Notes: generated from the sequence alone by a model not told the origin. 45,907 bases of DNA from Cudoniella acicularis (GCA_013054445.1 JAAMPI010000279.1:1-45907); one strand, 5' to 3'. Positions 1 to 11,824 are shown, counted from the stretch's first letter. Program-made: numbers and translations.

Positions 1-669
1 CGTCTGTCCTTACCTACTACCCAACATTAACCACGCAACCACTAAAAACAGAGCATTTTGGCATACACAAATATACAAGCTGAACGAACACACATGTGGC
101 ATTTCATTAAAGGCCTATGAGATTACCCACAGCCTCTCTAATCTTGAAACGTATCAAAACAATGCACTCCAAACAAACAAACAAACAAGCGAGGACACAT
201 TGCATCATTCACCAGCTTCTAAACACCTCCCTTGCTACCCCACCCCATATCAGCTGATCTCTAAATATTCACCTCGAAAGAAATGTTAAGATAAAGTTAG
301 TGAATTCGGGCAGGAATACACGGCAGTAAGGGGAAATGCAAGTGTAGGGAGGGTGAAGGTCAGATAGATAAAAGGGGTTCGGAAATTAAGGCCCGAACCC
401 CAGCATATTAAACGAGTAGTATATTTATTCTATGTATAATATTAGTTATAGACATTATCAGTCAAGGTAATCACGGTTCATTAGAACATTTTTAGAGTGG
501 GTAATTGTCTGGTATTTGAAAGTCCGAAGATATCTAATACACAGAAAAGTGAGTCCAAGCAAATATCTCTTCCCTCCTCTCAATTGTCCAACTCGTCAAT
601 GATGTGTTACGAACAATCCACATCAGTGCCGTAGCTAATGAGAAGAATGAAAAAAAAAAAGGTGCTAAA
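1..669. other. Gene-free flank downstream of the kinase
   Basis: No reading frame here looks coding on either strand. Because the kinase is on the minus strand and ends at 670, this stretch should hold its 3' untranslated region and terminator. It includes a 10-base A run just outside the kinase stop (about 651-660). Nothing else is recognisable. Confidence 0.5.
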
Positions 670-2598
670 CTACACGTGGTGACCCGGAAAGAAGCCAGCC
701 ACCCACTCAAGGTCACCGAGATCGGCTGCAGGACGACTGCCCCTGCGTTGTGGTCGATCTCGGGCCCTATCCTTTACCCATGGGCATCCATTGCCCTTAT
801 CCTTAATAACAGTAGTGGTTGATTTATTATCCCAAACTCCCGCTCCAAACCCAGTGAAGCCCAGTCCACGAGCCTTCCAAAGCTCTGGAGATTTCTCCGA
901 ATCTGATGTACCAGTATATGCTCGCCTGCGATCTCCGAGCGCCGACCACTTATCGAAAGAGGTTCGCTTGGAAGGGGGTGAGTATCGAGCAGGGGTTTGC
1001 GGAGAGACGGGCTTCTGAGGTGTTTCGTGGAAGAAGAAACCGTCCGCAACAATATCCCCGTCGATGTTGGAAGCTGCAGCTTGGGCAGCTTCTGGGTTGA
1101 ATTTCGAAATATTTACAGAAGAAGAGCTCTTTGGCTCCAAAGGTCCCCGGCGTATCGTATCATCATCATCTGATTTGCTCTCGTGGCTCCAGGTTCGTGC
1201 ATTCTGCATTTGACGCGCCTTGATCTGCTGCTCGGCTTCCTCTTCCTCTTCTTCGTCCTCATCCCAAAGATCACTCCAGCTCTTGGAGACTATATCATTC
1301 TTCCTGCCAAAGATAGATGCCATGGATGGAAGGGGTTTGGGCTTTGACATGGTGATGGGAAGAGAGCCAGAGATTGCGGTAGGGTTTGCACGAGGTGGGC
1401 CAACCTTGGTTGGTCGTCTGATGGCAAGAGACTTCATGGATGCACCGAGGGAAGAATTCAACATGGATGCCAATGACGGGGTTTGTTCGCCAACGGAGAA
1501 CCAATCTTTGTTGCTCTCTTCCGAGCTCGGGAAGAGATCCTCTGAGTCGTAACTCTCATTGTCCGGAATGGCTGAAAGTTGACGGAATTGTTGAGGAGGG
1601 CTTGCATGCAGAGCCTTGGCCCATGGAAAGGAACCCTGCTCGATCTGCGGACTCTGGATGGAGGGTGTTCGAAGTGGCTCTCTGTTGGAACTGGCAATGA
1701 CCCTTCTCTCTGCGGAGTCGAAGTCATCCAAGCTCTCATCAAAGGTGGTGAAGCTCACCGCGCGTTCGAGTGCTTCTCGGGCACCATTCAAAGATCGCTT
1801 GCGAGGGTCCAAGCTCATACATTGGGCAATAACTTCATAGGTATCTTGTGACATTGTTGGGAAGACATCGAAAAGAGATTGCTTGTCCCGGGAGAAGTCC
1901 AAGAACAGGGGATCGGACTCGGTGGGTGTGGTGAAAGGATTGCGAGAGAACAAGATGTTCAGGAGGCAGATACCAATGGCCCAGATATCAGCTTGAGCGG
2001 GTGAGTACCCAGCACCAGCTGAGTCATATTGTTCTGGAGACATGTATCGATCACTCCCAACGGTTGTTTCGTATGTCCAATCCTCTGAAGTAGCCAGACC
2101 GAAGTCTCCTAGCTTCATCTCCCCGGTTTGGGTGAGGAAGATGTTTTCTGGCTTGATGTCTCGGTGATACATGCCTTTGCTGTGAATGTAAGCAACGGCA
2201 TCAACAAGCTGAAGCATGAACTGGCGGACGCGTTCAGTTTCCAACGGTCCAGTTCCTGTACGAATAGCCTCATACATATCTCCCCTTGAGCAAAATTCGA
2301 GAACGATGTAGATGTGTGCGTCGGTCTCGAACGAATGGATCAGGTTGACAATGTTGGGATGAGAGCCGAGACGGGCGTGGCAAGCTAGCTCCTCCGACTT
2401 CTCATCTACAGCGAATGAGATATCGGAATCGTAGGTTGCAGACTTCTTAGTCAAGCACTTGATGGCGACGAATTCGCCATTTGTCAAGTCCTTGGCCATA
2501 AAGACCATACCGAAGGAGCCATGGTTGAGTGGAGAGACTGTTTCGAACCGACCGTCGAGGATGACCCCGTCATAGAACCTATCCCTAAGGCATTCCAT
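670..2598 (-). CDS. Ran1/Ksp1-type serine/threonine protein kinase
   Basis: A single open frame of 642 residues without introns. The kinase domain covers roughly residues 18-292: glycine loop NHGSFG (25-30), VAIK lysine K47, HRDIKPEN (145-152) and DFGLA (165-169), then the activation segment GSDRYMSPEQYDSAGAGYSP. The SPEQ-D-SAG-GYSPAQADIWAIGICLLNILFSRNPF stretch is what I know from fungal Ran1/Ksp1/Vhs1-type kinases, which link nutrient and glucose signalling to growth and sexual development. Residues after about 300 are low complexity, Ser/Pro rich, with an acidic run (DEDEEEEEEAEQQ, around 455) and a short hydrophobic C-terminus (LEWVAGFFPG) that looks like a conserved tail. The ATG at 2598 sits directly before the domain, so there is little room for another start. 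All catalytic residues are present. The assignment to this kinase group is firm; the specific orthologue is not resolved. Confidence 0.93.
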   Translation of the reverse strand: MECLRDRFYDGVILDGRFETVSPLNHGSFGMVFMAKDLTNGEFVAIKCLTKKSATYDSDISFAVDEKSEELACHARLGSHPNIVNLIHSFETDAHIYIVLEFCSRGDMYEAIRTGTGPLETERVRQFMLQLVDAVAYIHSKGMYHRDIKPENIFLTQTGEMKLGDFGLATSEDWTYETTVGSDRYMSPEQYDSAGAGYSPAQADIWAIGICLLNILFSRNPFTTPTESDPLFLDFSRDKQSLFDVFPTMSQDTYEVIAQCMSLDPRKRSLNGAREALERAVSFTTFDESLDDFDSAERRVIASSNREPLRTPSIQSPQIEQGSFPWAKALHASPPQQFRQLSAIPDNESYDSEDLFPSSEESNKDWFSVGEQTPSLASMLNSSLGASMKSLAIRRPTKVGPPRANPTAISGSLPITMSKPKPLPSMASIFGRKNDIVSKSWSDLWDEDEEEEEEAEQQIKARQMQNARTWSHESKSDDDDTIRRGPLEPKSSSSVNISKFNPEAAQAAASNIDGDIVADGFFFHETPQKPVSPQTPARYSPPSKRTSFDKWSALGDRRRAYTGTSDSEKSPELWKARGLGFTGFGAGVWDNKSTTTVIKDKGNGCPWVKDRARDRPQRRGSRPAADLGDLEWVAGFFPGHHV

Positions 2599-3778
2599 GA
2601 TGAGTCGAGTGCGAGTAAATGAAGATCAAAGTTGACGATGTTCCAATAACGGAACTTCGGGTTGTGCAGATTAAGTAAATAGACGAAAATCGAAGACGCG
2701 CAAAATAGTCGTACAACCGAAATGTTTTTGGGCCCTGAAGACTGGTGATTGAGCAATACAATGGAGAAATGCTTTTGTCTTCTCTAAACAAAGTTGTTGG
2801 CACAGGGAGCTATGCTCGAGGAGGATGATTGGAGGTAGGGGAGGAGTCGAAGGGGCAAACCGGAAATCCGATAGGCCAGGCGAATAAACAAACAGGCAAC
2901 GCTTATATAAATGTAATCCAACCGTTGAAAAATGATAACTGTCGAAAACTCCGGGTACGTATCGTAGGGGTCAGAGGCTCATTGATGGGTATTCGAATTG
3001 CAGACAAAAGAGATTTGGTTGAGGTCGTAAACAGTGACAAGGATGATGAGTCCGTAAAGGAAAGGTGTGAAGTCGTTATGCTGACATAGAAGTCAAATGG
3101 AAGAGGAGAACGAGTGTTGAGGTGATGATAGGACCTCGGTAGTAGCACAATAAAGCACTGCTAGGTATTGTCGGGTTTGTTGTGATTAAGATCGAGGATG
3201 ACGAATCGAGCTCAGAACAACACAGCACAATCAGTAAGTATCGATTGCACTGTATTGGTATAGATTATCGTGAATAATTGTGAATTTGATTGGAAGATGG
3301 ATGGGAGGTCGTTGGTTGATGGCTCAGCGAATCATGAAATGGCTGATCCGTTGAGTAGAATCCGAGGCTGAAACGATCGGAAGACCGGCTTGAGTTGATG
3401 AGGCAGTCTAACTAGAGACAGTCTCGGATCTGGTATTGGAAATCATGTGTTGATGTTGTTGGCTTGATGGAATAGGAAGTCGAAGAGCTGGCTCTCCGTC
3501 TGCCTTATCCGTACTGAGCGGTCGAGTGCTATCGATCTGCGAAGCTGAAGGCGAGAAGGATAGGAGGGCGAGTTGAAGCAGACGATGAGTGTGAGGTCGA
3601 TGGAAGCGTTTGACTGAATCTGCAAGGCAGTTGCACGGGTCCGTAGGCTTTATTGTAGCGGAATGTTGTTGTTGCCGTGAGCAACTGCTGAATCACCGGA
3701 TGACGCAGAGTGAAGACAGCGACGACGTTGAGCTCAAAGGAGTGCGTGAACGGAGAGTTGGAAGGTGAGTAGGAGTAG

Positions 3779-3838
3779 GTCGGAGGAGGAGAGAGAGAGA
3801 GAGGAGGAAGGCGGAGGAGGGAGGGGGAGAAGTACTGC
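3779..3838. repeat. Purine-rich (GGA/GA)n tract upstream of the kinase
   Basis: About 60 bases consist almost only of G and A on the plus strand, including a pure GA run near 3790-3800, followed by GGAGGA-type units. On the kinase's coding strand this is a CT-rich tract, the sort of pyrimidine stretch often found just upstream of transcription starts in filamentous fungi. A promoter role is inference only. Confidence 0.6.
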
Positions 3839-5075
3839 GAACGAGCTTCGATTGTGACCAGTCTTAAACCATACGCAGCAGCGGTGTATTTGATGAGGGA
3901 GTGAAGTGGTGATATGGGTTGACAGCAAGAGCGTTAACAGCAGCTAGCAACAGGCTAGTACGAGGCGTGCTTCGGCTAGCGCCCCATAGCAGGTCTAGCG
4001 GGAAATAGTACGGCGGGCGAAAAGGCAGTAACCGCACGCGGGGCTTTGGCAGACTTGGCCGATTGAAAATTGCCGCTGCTGCACAGCTCCCACATCAGTC
4101 GAGGATCAACGCTGACCGCTCCCTCGATGCCGACCGAAAGCAGCGACGTGGGCTCATTCCGGATAAAGCATTCCCCACTTGAAGGCGTCAGAGACGAAAG
4201 ACAAAGCCAGACTCAGCCAGTCACACGGCGGCATCTTGAAACCTGGTAACAGAAGGCCAGCGCTGCTTTGAGAAGATTCCAGCACTTCCAGCACTTCCAT
4301 CACTTTCTTTTTGGACAGGTTCGCCCCGATCATTGGCTACTATGGTCTTGCGTGCATGGCCGCTTCGCCCTCTCGCGGCTGGGGGCCGCCATGCTCTAAA
4401 AGCAGCAGACCAAGCAGCTCGTCATTGCCAATGGGCGGGCACTGGGCTATTCACAGATCAGAGCTCAGACTCAGAGACGTCTAAGAAAAAGCAGTGGCAT
4501 TGTTCCAGCGCTCTAGAGTCCAGTGAGAAATACACGGCAATTCACAAAAATCCAGAAGGCTGCTGGCTTATCGCAGCATTCCAGCCACCATCGATCCTCC
4601 ATCCTCCACAGCCTCCAAAACTGTACAGTTCTATAGCTATCCTAATACTCTGCCGCTTTACGTGGCACCGTTTTCTCCTGTAGTATGCATTGTCCAGCTT
4701 TACCGCTTGCGGCAGCCTGCAGCCAAGTGGCTCTTGGAGCTCGGGGTCGCTCCAAGCCTTCGACGCGCAACCTCTGGCCTGGAATGCTCCAAGAGCCTGT
4801 GGCCTGTGGCCAGCGGGAAGCTTCAGGGCCTGGCACACACCCGCCGACGAGTGAGCGACCGACACGGCGGCCGTAACCTTCGAAGGTGCCTGTACAGACC
4901 TCACACCAGTGGTTGCCAGCCTCTCCGAACTTCGCAACACCAGTAAATTCGCCCGTATTCTAGCTTCGTACGAAGCAGCATTGCAGCAACGCAAACTCAA
5001 TTAGCTCTCTGCACCGTAAAGTCGACAAGTGCAATTGCCAGCGTAGTTGCTGGGAGACCACGAGGTCTTGAATCC

Positions 5076-5104
5076 CTCGACTCGATTTGACTCGACTCGA
5101 CTCG
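5076..5104. repeat. Short CTCGA tandem repeat
   Basis: Imperfect five-base repeats of CTCGA/ACTCG run for about 29 bases, interrupted once by TTTG. There is no associated gene; it is a simple-sequence repeat inside the long intergenic region. Confidence 0.7.
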
Positions 5105-6617
5105 CACGTATTGCTAGAAGTCATCAGCGAGTCATCCGCGACTCAGCCTGCCCCTTCCCTCATTATTGTTTCTGTCCAGTGACTCCAGCTTGAATCCCAA
5201 GCCCTTCCGTAGAATCCGCTGGAAGCAATGGTAAATCCTTCGCGATCATCGTCGGGACCCGGGACATGCCGCCAATAGCATATCGCAATTTGGCTTAGAG
5301 ACCGTATTGCAAAAAGAACAGCTTGTCCCTCGTGCTTCCTGTGCTTCCTCTTGATGAGGTTTCAGGGGCAACGGCGATGTTGGTCACACGACCCCGGGCC
5401 CGATCAGAAGGGTTGCAAAGCCCTCCCAAATGCGGTTTACCAAAGCTCGAGCTTTCATAGAGCTTTGTCTTTGTTCGTCATCGTGGTCACCAACCATCAT
5501 TTCTTTGATCACGACTGATCAGCTGTTGCATCCATGGAATCTTCGAGCACGTAACGCAGGGAGTCAAAGAACACCTCTACCCGGATTGTTCCCAGACGTC
5601 GATGCTTCGCATCAATTCCGGGAGTTATGCTGCCTCGAGGTCGTGCAAGCAAAAGATCACCCCAATTATCGTCATCTGTCACCTCATCGAGCTTCAACTT
5701 GGCGGAGAGGCCGGCGTTCTCCGACCCCGCATCTTCCAGCATGGCCATGACTCCCAAGACTTCTTGGATGTTACATACAGTAGAGCTCCAACATCAATTG
5801 ATTGTTGATGCGTGATGATTTTCCCATGAAACCCGTTTGCAGAGCCGAGAGCCCCCTTGGGTTGAGTCTTGACCCATTGTGCAAACTCCAAGCCATGCTT
5901 GAAAGACGCTGAGCCGCCGATTGCGCAACCTCGAGTTTTTGTGGATGTGAGGTCCAACAGGTTCACCGTACTGAACTCTCCAAGCCTTATGGCCTCAGGC
6001 GAGCGTACATTTTGGAAACAGTTCCAGCCTGGCTAAAATAGTCGTGATGTTTCGGGACCTATCACGACTACGCGCCCACCTCCATCTCATTTATCTGATG
6101 GCCGGTTGCGCAGCGACGGGTGGCTCTGGTGCAATTGCATTCGATGCTCTCTGAACCGACTTGGACAGAGGTCTGACATTCTCACTCGCTTGCGAGGCTA
6201 ATTCAACACCGACATGCTCAATCAAAATGCAAAAATCAAAGATCGAGGTTTCTGACAGCCCTCTGGCGGCTTGCTTCAGGTTTGTATGGGGGTACCGCGT
6301 CTTCACGCGTCCAATTGCCCTCTGCTGACGATAAGCTCATCGCTTTCAACTCGCCCACTGCACTAACTGCAGATCTTCTAATATTAGGTCACTTTTGCCG
6401 GAGTACTCAGCGTATGAATTCAAGCACTCCGAGGAAGAATGACATCCCACCGCGCTCCTGAAACTGCAACTGCTTAGCGATTCGGAAAATTGTCTATGTG
6501 TACCTTAGATGTACTTGGTGGTACCCCCAACTTGTTGTCTGATAAACACCAGATAAATAAGTCCTCTCTGCAGTTATCGCTCCACTAGAGGTTTGACAGG
6601 CGCCATCTCAGGAAGTA

Positions 6618-6917
6618 TCATAATGTGCAGCCAGCTCTGTAGTTGTGATTGATCGATCCCGCACAAACACTCGTGGCACCGTCCGAGCAGCAGAGCAGAT
6701 CTCCCCAGGTTGAACATCCAATCCTCACTGATGGCGCGTATCCTGCATTTCCCAAAACACCAAAGACATTCAACAAACCCGCGCTGCCACACGCCAATGC
6801 TGGGCCTGTGTGATACGGTAGCTTGGTGCCAGCTCCACAGGGGCATTTGACAGCGTGGAGATAGTTGGCAGCATTGATCTTCTCCGCAATTGACTTCATT
6901 CCGCCGTTTCCATACAA
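6618..6917 (-). other. Weak candidate: small cysteine-rich ORF
   Basis: A 99-codon frame with eight cysteines, including a C-x7-CC-x7-C-x11-C arrangement after the segment GLLNVFGVLGNAGY. The CC pair preceded by C-x7 recalls hydrophobin or small secreted proteins, but spacing does not fit either hydrophobin class, there is no signal peptide at this ATG, and a stop lies directly upstream. A 67-codon frame at 7021-7224 on the same strand could be a neighbouring fragment. I do not recognise a family; it may be a chance frame or a decayed gene. Confidence 0.15.
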
Positions 6918-7904
6918 TGCAATCTACCCCGCTAGGGGTTTCATGATGCGGGCAAGAAATCGAGATTGAGGTTTATCGAGCTCGGCAGGCCGGATTGACG
7001 GCGGTGAGAGAAAAATATTTTCACTGAAACTTCAACAATGTTGTATCTTGCAAGGTCGCATCGTATGGGTGGTCCATAAATTTCAAGCAGGAAAAAAAGG
7101 GTTCTGATATCGAGAAGTTCCGAAATGGAAGACAGTCCAAGGCTGGAACCAGATCAGGGCTAATAGGCGGGTACGATACGTTCCCGTTCTCCACAAAAGC
7201 AGTTCCTGAAGCCATACATGGCATTACATGCCACGTGCATGTCCCTAAGTGCTGTCGTACATCTCAACGCAAGGCGAAAGATGCGTGGTTGTTCCCTTCT
7301 GAGGTGGCGATCCCATGTGCTGACTTCTTTCTCCGTCCATCAACAGGCCTCTACTCATGCACGGCGCGGAACTTGCAAGGTCGAGGATTGCGGTTGACTT
7401 GACTGACTTCGGCCTGGATGTACGCCCGTACCTTTTGGCCTCTCGACCGAGACCGTTCTGACAACACCATAGGGAAAAAAGTGCCGTGCTCGATTTCTCA
7501 CCGCCATCCCAATTTTAAAGGTCGCCACTTTGTGGGTGAAGCCGCAACCAGTGAGGGCTGTTGCCGGCCCACGATCCGATAGCGACGAAAGTATTGCTGC
7601 ACGTTCAACGTCTCTGCCTCAAGCATACAGTATCGAGGAACATGCATAATCATCCACCACTAACACAAAAAAAATAGAAAGTTGCGGTAAGGCTTTTTCT
7701 GAGTTGCTGCAGGCTGGCTGCAGGATGAGGAAAATCATAGGACCCTCAGTGGTTCCAGATCCCGCTATTCCCGATTTTGATGTTTGCGACAGCGCGACTG
7801 GTCCATCGTGAGGGTTGCGAGAAAATTTTCCAGCTTCACCGCTCTCTTTGACCGAGGAAGTGATTTCAATTCGAACGTCTGCTCCGTGCGCATAGCAAGC
7901 TGAG

Positions 7905-9509
7905 ATGGATGCCCTTCAGAACATCTCTATTGTGGTGCTGGATATCGGTAAGTCCTCCCGACAAAACGAAAGGATCAAATCAGTGGTGGCAGTGAGGGGC
8001 GTGGGCGTGAAGGATCGCGTCTTCAGCCCTCAAATCAGCTGGTCACGTGAACACGTGCTGACATTTTCCTACAGAAGGCACCGTCTGCCCCATCTCCTTC
8101 GTGAAAGAAGTCCTTGTAAGCTGCTCGTTTTTCTCTCAGCCCTCTTTCTGCCGCTGTCTTTGCTCAGTCTCTTTCCCCATACCCGGCACATCGCACGCAC
8201 CATCACGGGGTTGGTTTCTCTCCACACCTAAGGGTACACCTCACGAGAAACAAGGAACGAGTCCGTTTCTCGCCTCCACAATCACAACATCTCCAATCTG
8301 TGAGCACTGAGCACTGGGCAAGTCCTGCTCGGGTCATCCCGATCAAAAGCACATCCAAACCGTTTGCGAGTCTGGTTCGCCTCTGCAGGTGCAAGTACAA
8401 GTGCAAGCGAGCAGCAGGATGGCCAAAAGAAAGTCTTGGAGTGTGTCCCCAAGGGTCAGCTGAGCCTGCACAAGTGTTGCGATACGTGAAGGCCGATTGC
8501 AAGGTAATTCGTGATTCGCCACCGCATTCAGGCCATGGAGAAATGTCTCTACTGCATGTCTCCCACGGACATTGAGAAGGGTCTGAGTGGTACAGCATCA
8601 GAAATGCCCGCCACCCAGCCCAGCGGTTGGTTCCATGCTGGTCAGGGGGCTGGAATTGTCCGCATCTCTTCAGTTGGCCAATACAGCTCTTCTTTGTCTA
8701 TCCTTGAGACATTGCGGGGAAGAACTCGTGCCAAGCCAGAAGCTGAATACCACTGAAGAATGCAATTTCCACCAGTTTCTTGGAATCGATACCATACTGT
8801 CTTTGCGCACGTCACATGGCTACCCCGCAAAAGCAATTGCCCTCTTGACCAGCAAAACTAACCTCTCTTCAGTTCCCCTACGCACTCCAGGTTCTACCCT
8901 CAACTCTAGCCACACAATGGGACTCTCCAACCTTCTCGCCCTACCGGGACGCCTTTCCGGCTGAACACCGCAGCTCCCCTGAGGCCCTCCTCTCCCACGT
9001 CAAAGACCTCATGGCTCAAGACCTCAAGATCCCATATCTCAAGTCGCTGCAAGGATACCTGTGGCTCCATGGCTACCAATCCGGATCGCTCCGCTGCCCG
9101 CTATTCCCCGATGTTCACCCCGCGATGGTCGCGTGGCACGATGCCGGCATTCCAATCATCATCTACTCGTCTGGCTCTGTGCCCGCGCAGAAATTGCTTT
9201 TTCAGTACACTGATTCGCCCCCTGATCCAGATTTGAGACCTCTGATTAGTGATTATTTCGATACTGTGAATGCAGGGATGAAGCAGGAAAAAAAGCAGCT
9301 ATGAGAAGATTGCAGCTACGAGGAGCGAACAGATTAGCGAGTGGCTGTTTCTGAGTGACAATGTGAAGGAGGTACAAGCGGCGAGGAGTGCGGGGATGCA
9401 GAGTTTCGTAGTGGTCAGAGACGGCAATACTCCTTTGTCGAATGAGGAGAAGGAGAGACAGGTGTTGGTGGAGAGCTTTGAGCAGATTAAGCTTAAGGGA
9501 CGGAGCTGA
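7905..9509 (+). CDS. UTR4: Enolase-phosphatase E1 (methionine salvage), frameshifted in this sequence
   Basis: This is the HAD-family enolase-phosphatase E1, which converts 2,3-diketo-5-methylthiopentyl-1-phosphate to the acireductone in methionine salvage. Exons are 7905-7947, 8075-8115 and 8873-9509, and all splice phases agree. The joined start reads VVLDIEGTVCPISF, the HAD motif I with D13 as nucleophile, followed by VLFPYALQVLP, the SSGS motif (IIYSSGSVPAQKL), FDTVNAG-K and, near the end, FLSDNVKEVQAARSAG. About 240 residues are expected, normal for the family. Two oddities: the second intron is 757 nt, very long for a fungal gene, and a run of seven A (9288-9294) puts the frame out by one. 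With the genome as given, translation stops at TGA 9303-9305 right after KQEKKQL, while the conserved continuation SYEKIA...SEWLFLSDN lies in the next frame down to TGA 9507-9509. Family identity is certain; functionality is not. Confidence 0.88.
8043..8057. promoter_or_regulatory. Two CACGTG sites inside E1 intron 1
   Basis: A perfect TCACGTGA palindrome (8043-8050) is followed one base later by ACACGTG (core 8052-8057). TCACGTGA is the binding site of the bHLH factor Cbf1, which in yeast works with Met4 on sulfur and methionine genes. Its place within an intron of a methionine-salvage gene, just upstream of the acceptor at 8073-8074, is suggestive, but regulation is inference. Confidence 0.35.
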
Positions 9510-11750
9510 TAGGTGCTCATGTGTGCTGTTTCTCGCCAGATAAGATACTTTGAAAACCTGGAGATCTTTACTTAGAGCTTCACATCAGAGGCAGTTAATC
9601 GAAAGATTTACAGTGAGTTCAGTGCTCTTTGGTAATCATCAAATAGAATTGCACGACTTCCGGCAATCATGTGTACCACCAAACTTAAATGCTCAACTTA
9701 AGGATTTTTGACTTGCATAAAGCATCATCAATACAGCACCAATTGCAAATACCTCATCTCAGTCAAATGACCAAATCCCCCTATTCCCATTCGATATCCA
9801 TCTTTCTCCTCCTCGGACCCCCTCCCCCGCTCTCCCAAAACAAACAAAAATTTCCCCAGACCCCCGCGATCTCCCCCTTTACGGGATCCCAGAAAAAGCA
9901 CAATGTTGAAATCTAAAAATTGGCAACATCCCACGAGAAATTGCTATGTTATGTGTTGTTCCCCACGGGAAGAGTCAGCGGGGAAGTCACAAGTGAGGTG
10001 AATTTTTCGTGTCACAGCCACTGTAGCTACCGTAGTATCCGTTTGGTACTTCTGGAGACCAAACAAACAAGTATTATTGTCAAGTGATACGATGTTCGTG
10101 TACTGTATGAGGTGAGAGGCGTTATAAAAATGTGAGGAAATGTTTGAAGCCGTGCTACAGGCTGGGCGCTCGGAAGTCAGTTCTTCGTTACTCAGTGACA
10201 TCGTTCCTTTTTAAGAGAGGAAGAAAAGGGGCATGTATGATGGTTACTGAGCAATGTGCCTTGGACGGATGTCATAGTTCAAGATCATCTAGCATCCTGA
10301 GCAATCTGACACGGCGAAATCCCCTAATGGTTCTAGCTCTAAGAATATTATAGCTGTATCAATGGAAGGCTTTGACTCATTTTTCGTTGATATTTCCATC
10401 AAACTACATGTCTCGTGGTGTTTTGTGCTCTGGACCGAGACTTAGCGCCCAATGTCATAAATGATATTTTCCTCTTCTAAACTCCATTTTACAACGGTTT
10501 CAAATGCAAGTTCTTCCAACGCTATTGCGACTTTCATAAAATATTTCTCTCTGTCATACATAGATAGCATTCTATGATAGTTTTGTAGAAGTACTAAAAG
10601 CTGCCTCATCAAGTGACACTCCCAAACATATATTTAAAAGGGTTAAATTCTTGAGACTTGGATGCTGAAGGACATCTTTACACAAAGCTTTTTTCTTGAC
10701 TGTTTATGTTTTTGGGAAATTGCACATTCTTTACATTTTTTATGATTTGCTTCGGAACTTTACTGGTACATTTGCTTGTTTATATTCCGGACTTCTTGCT
10801 CGATACCTCAAGCTCAGTTTCTATATTACATCTTCCAATTTTACATTGTAAGTTATGATTCTATAAGAATTCAAGTCATCAAGCATTCGTACTACTTTCA
10901 CTCGGCTTATAAATTGTGGCATTCTTGTGTACAAAAGACCGAGGTCTCCTAATAGCTGTGTTCTTGAGGTTTAATGATAGGCCTTGCAAGATAGCTCGTT
11001 TCAAGTGACAATTTCACTCTTAAATGTAGGTTAATTTACCCAAAAGTGAAAAGAAAGTCTCGGATTATCTTTAAATTTTTATTTGTTTTATGGTAGTGTG
11101 TTTCACTGTAGTTCCTACCATCATGAAAGGCGAAAATTAGAAGACCTAACGTCAGTTGGCGTGCATACCGAAAAATACACAAAAATCACTTCACAAATTC
11201 GACCACTTCTAAGACTTTTAACCTTTTATCAATGCGATCATTAAATATCCGAAAATACTGTATGAAAATGAGCCTGCGCGCTTTAAAAAATAACTCGTCG
11301 TTACTTTTTATTTTTGAAGTGATTTAATACCGCGCAGCCCGGCTGGAGCAAATCCATCACCTGAAATTTTACAAACACTATCTGACATTTTGAAAATGCC
11401 TTACTATATTACAGAGATTCAAATCCCGGAAGAGTAAAATGCATTAAGTGATAGAAATGCTAGGAAATGAAGTCCTGGATGCTAATGACATGGCAATACC
11501 TCAAGATTCTAGTACTACCTCGGAAATTCCGATCCCAAAAAAGAGCCACAACACTTCAAAATATCAACACCTCAAAATCCTCTAACAGACATTAAAATCA
11601 ATACAAGTAGAGTTTTAGTAAAGTTCCTTTTATGTATATTATTTCTATTGATACTTGATTTCGTGACTACACTAATATCTTGAAGTGCTTCGCCTCATTT
11701 TCCGAATCGCTTGACCGATCTGGTATTATTAGGTTTGCATTGACAAAATT
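9510..11750. other. Intergenic region with an AT-rich core (about 10350-11750)
   Basis: No coding frame of substance on either strand. The first 800 bases should hold the 3' end of enolase-phosphatase E1. From about 10350 the sequence becomes visibly AT-rich with many short T/A runs and stops in all frames, the look of RIP-degraded repeat DNA, although I recognise no element. A 5' exon of the next gene could be hidden at its right edge. Confidence 0.5.
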
Positions 11751-11824
11751 AGAATGATTGTACCAGATATATTGTACCCATGCAATGCCGTAGAGCACAC
11801 TCCTTTATTTATTATTGTTTCCCA

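Larger units (their letters stand above)
2599..7904. other. 5.3 kb without a supportable gene; includes the kinase leader
   Basis: This long gap separates the minus-strand kinase from the plus-strand enolase-phosphatase, so it holds both promoters. The kinase-proximal half contains purine-rich and GC-richer stretches and may be a long 5' leader with upstream ORFs, as is common for fungal regulatory kinases (inference). Small frames are present (for example 4542-5000 minus, 152 codons) but have no domain, no coherent composition and no splice partners. I see no RNA gene or transposase. Two weak minus-strand candidates near 6618-6917 and 7021-7224 are treated separately. Confidence 0.5.

Noticed and set aside
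4542..5000. Minus-strand ORF of 152 codons upstream of the kinase
   Set aside because: No domain, random composition, no splice context; a chance frame in GC-richer DNA.
6618..6917. Hydrophobin gene
   Set aside because: Eight cysteines, but spacing matches neither class and no signal peptide is visible.
9288..9300. Programmed ribosomal frameshifting in E1
   Set aside because: E1 enzymes are not known to use it; sequencing error, slippage or mutation are simpler.
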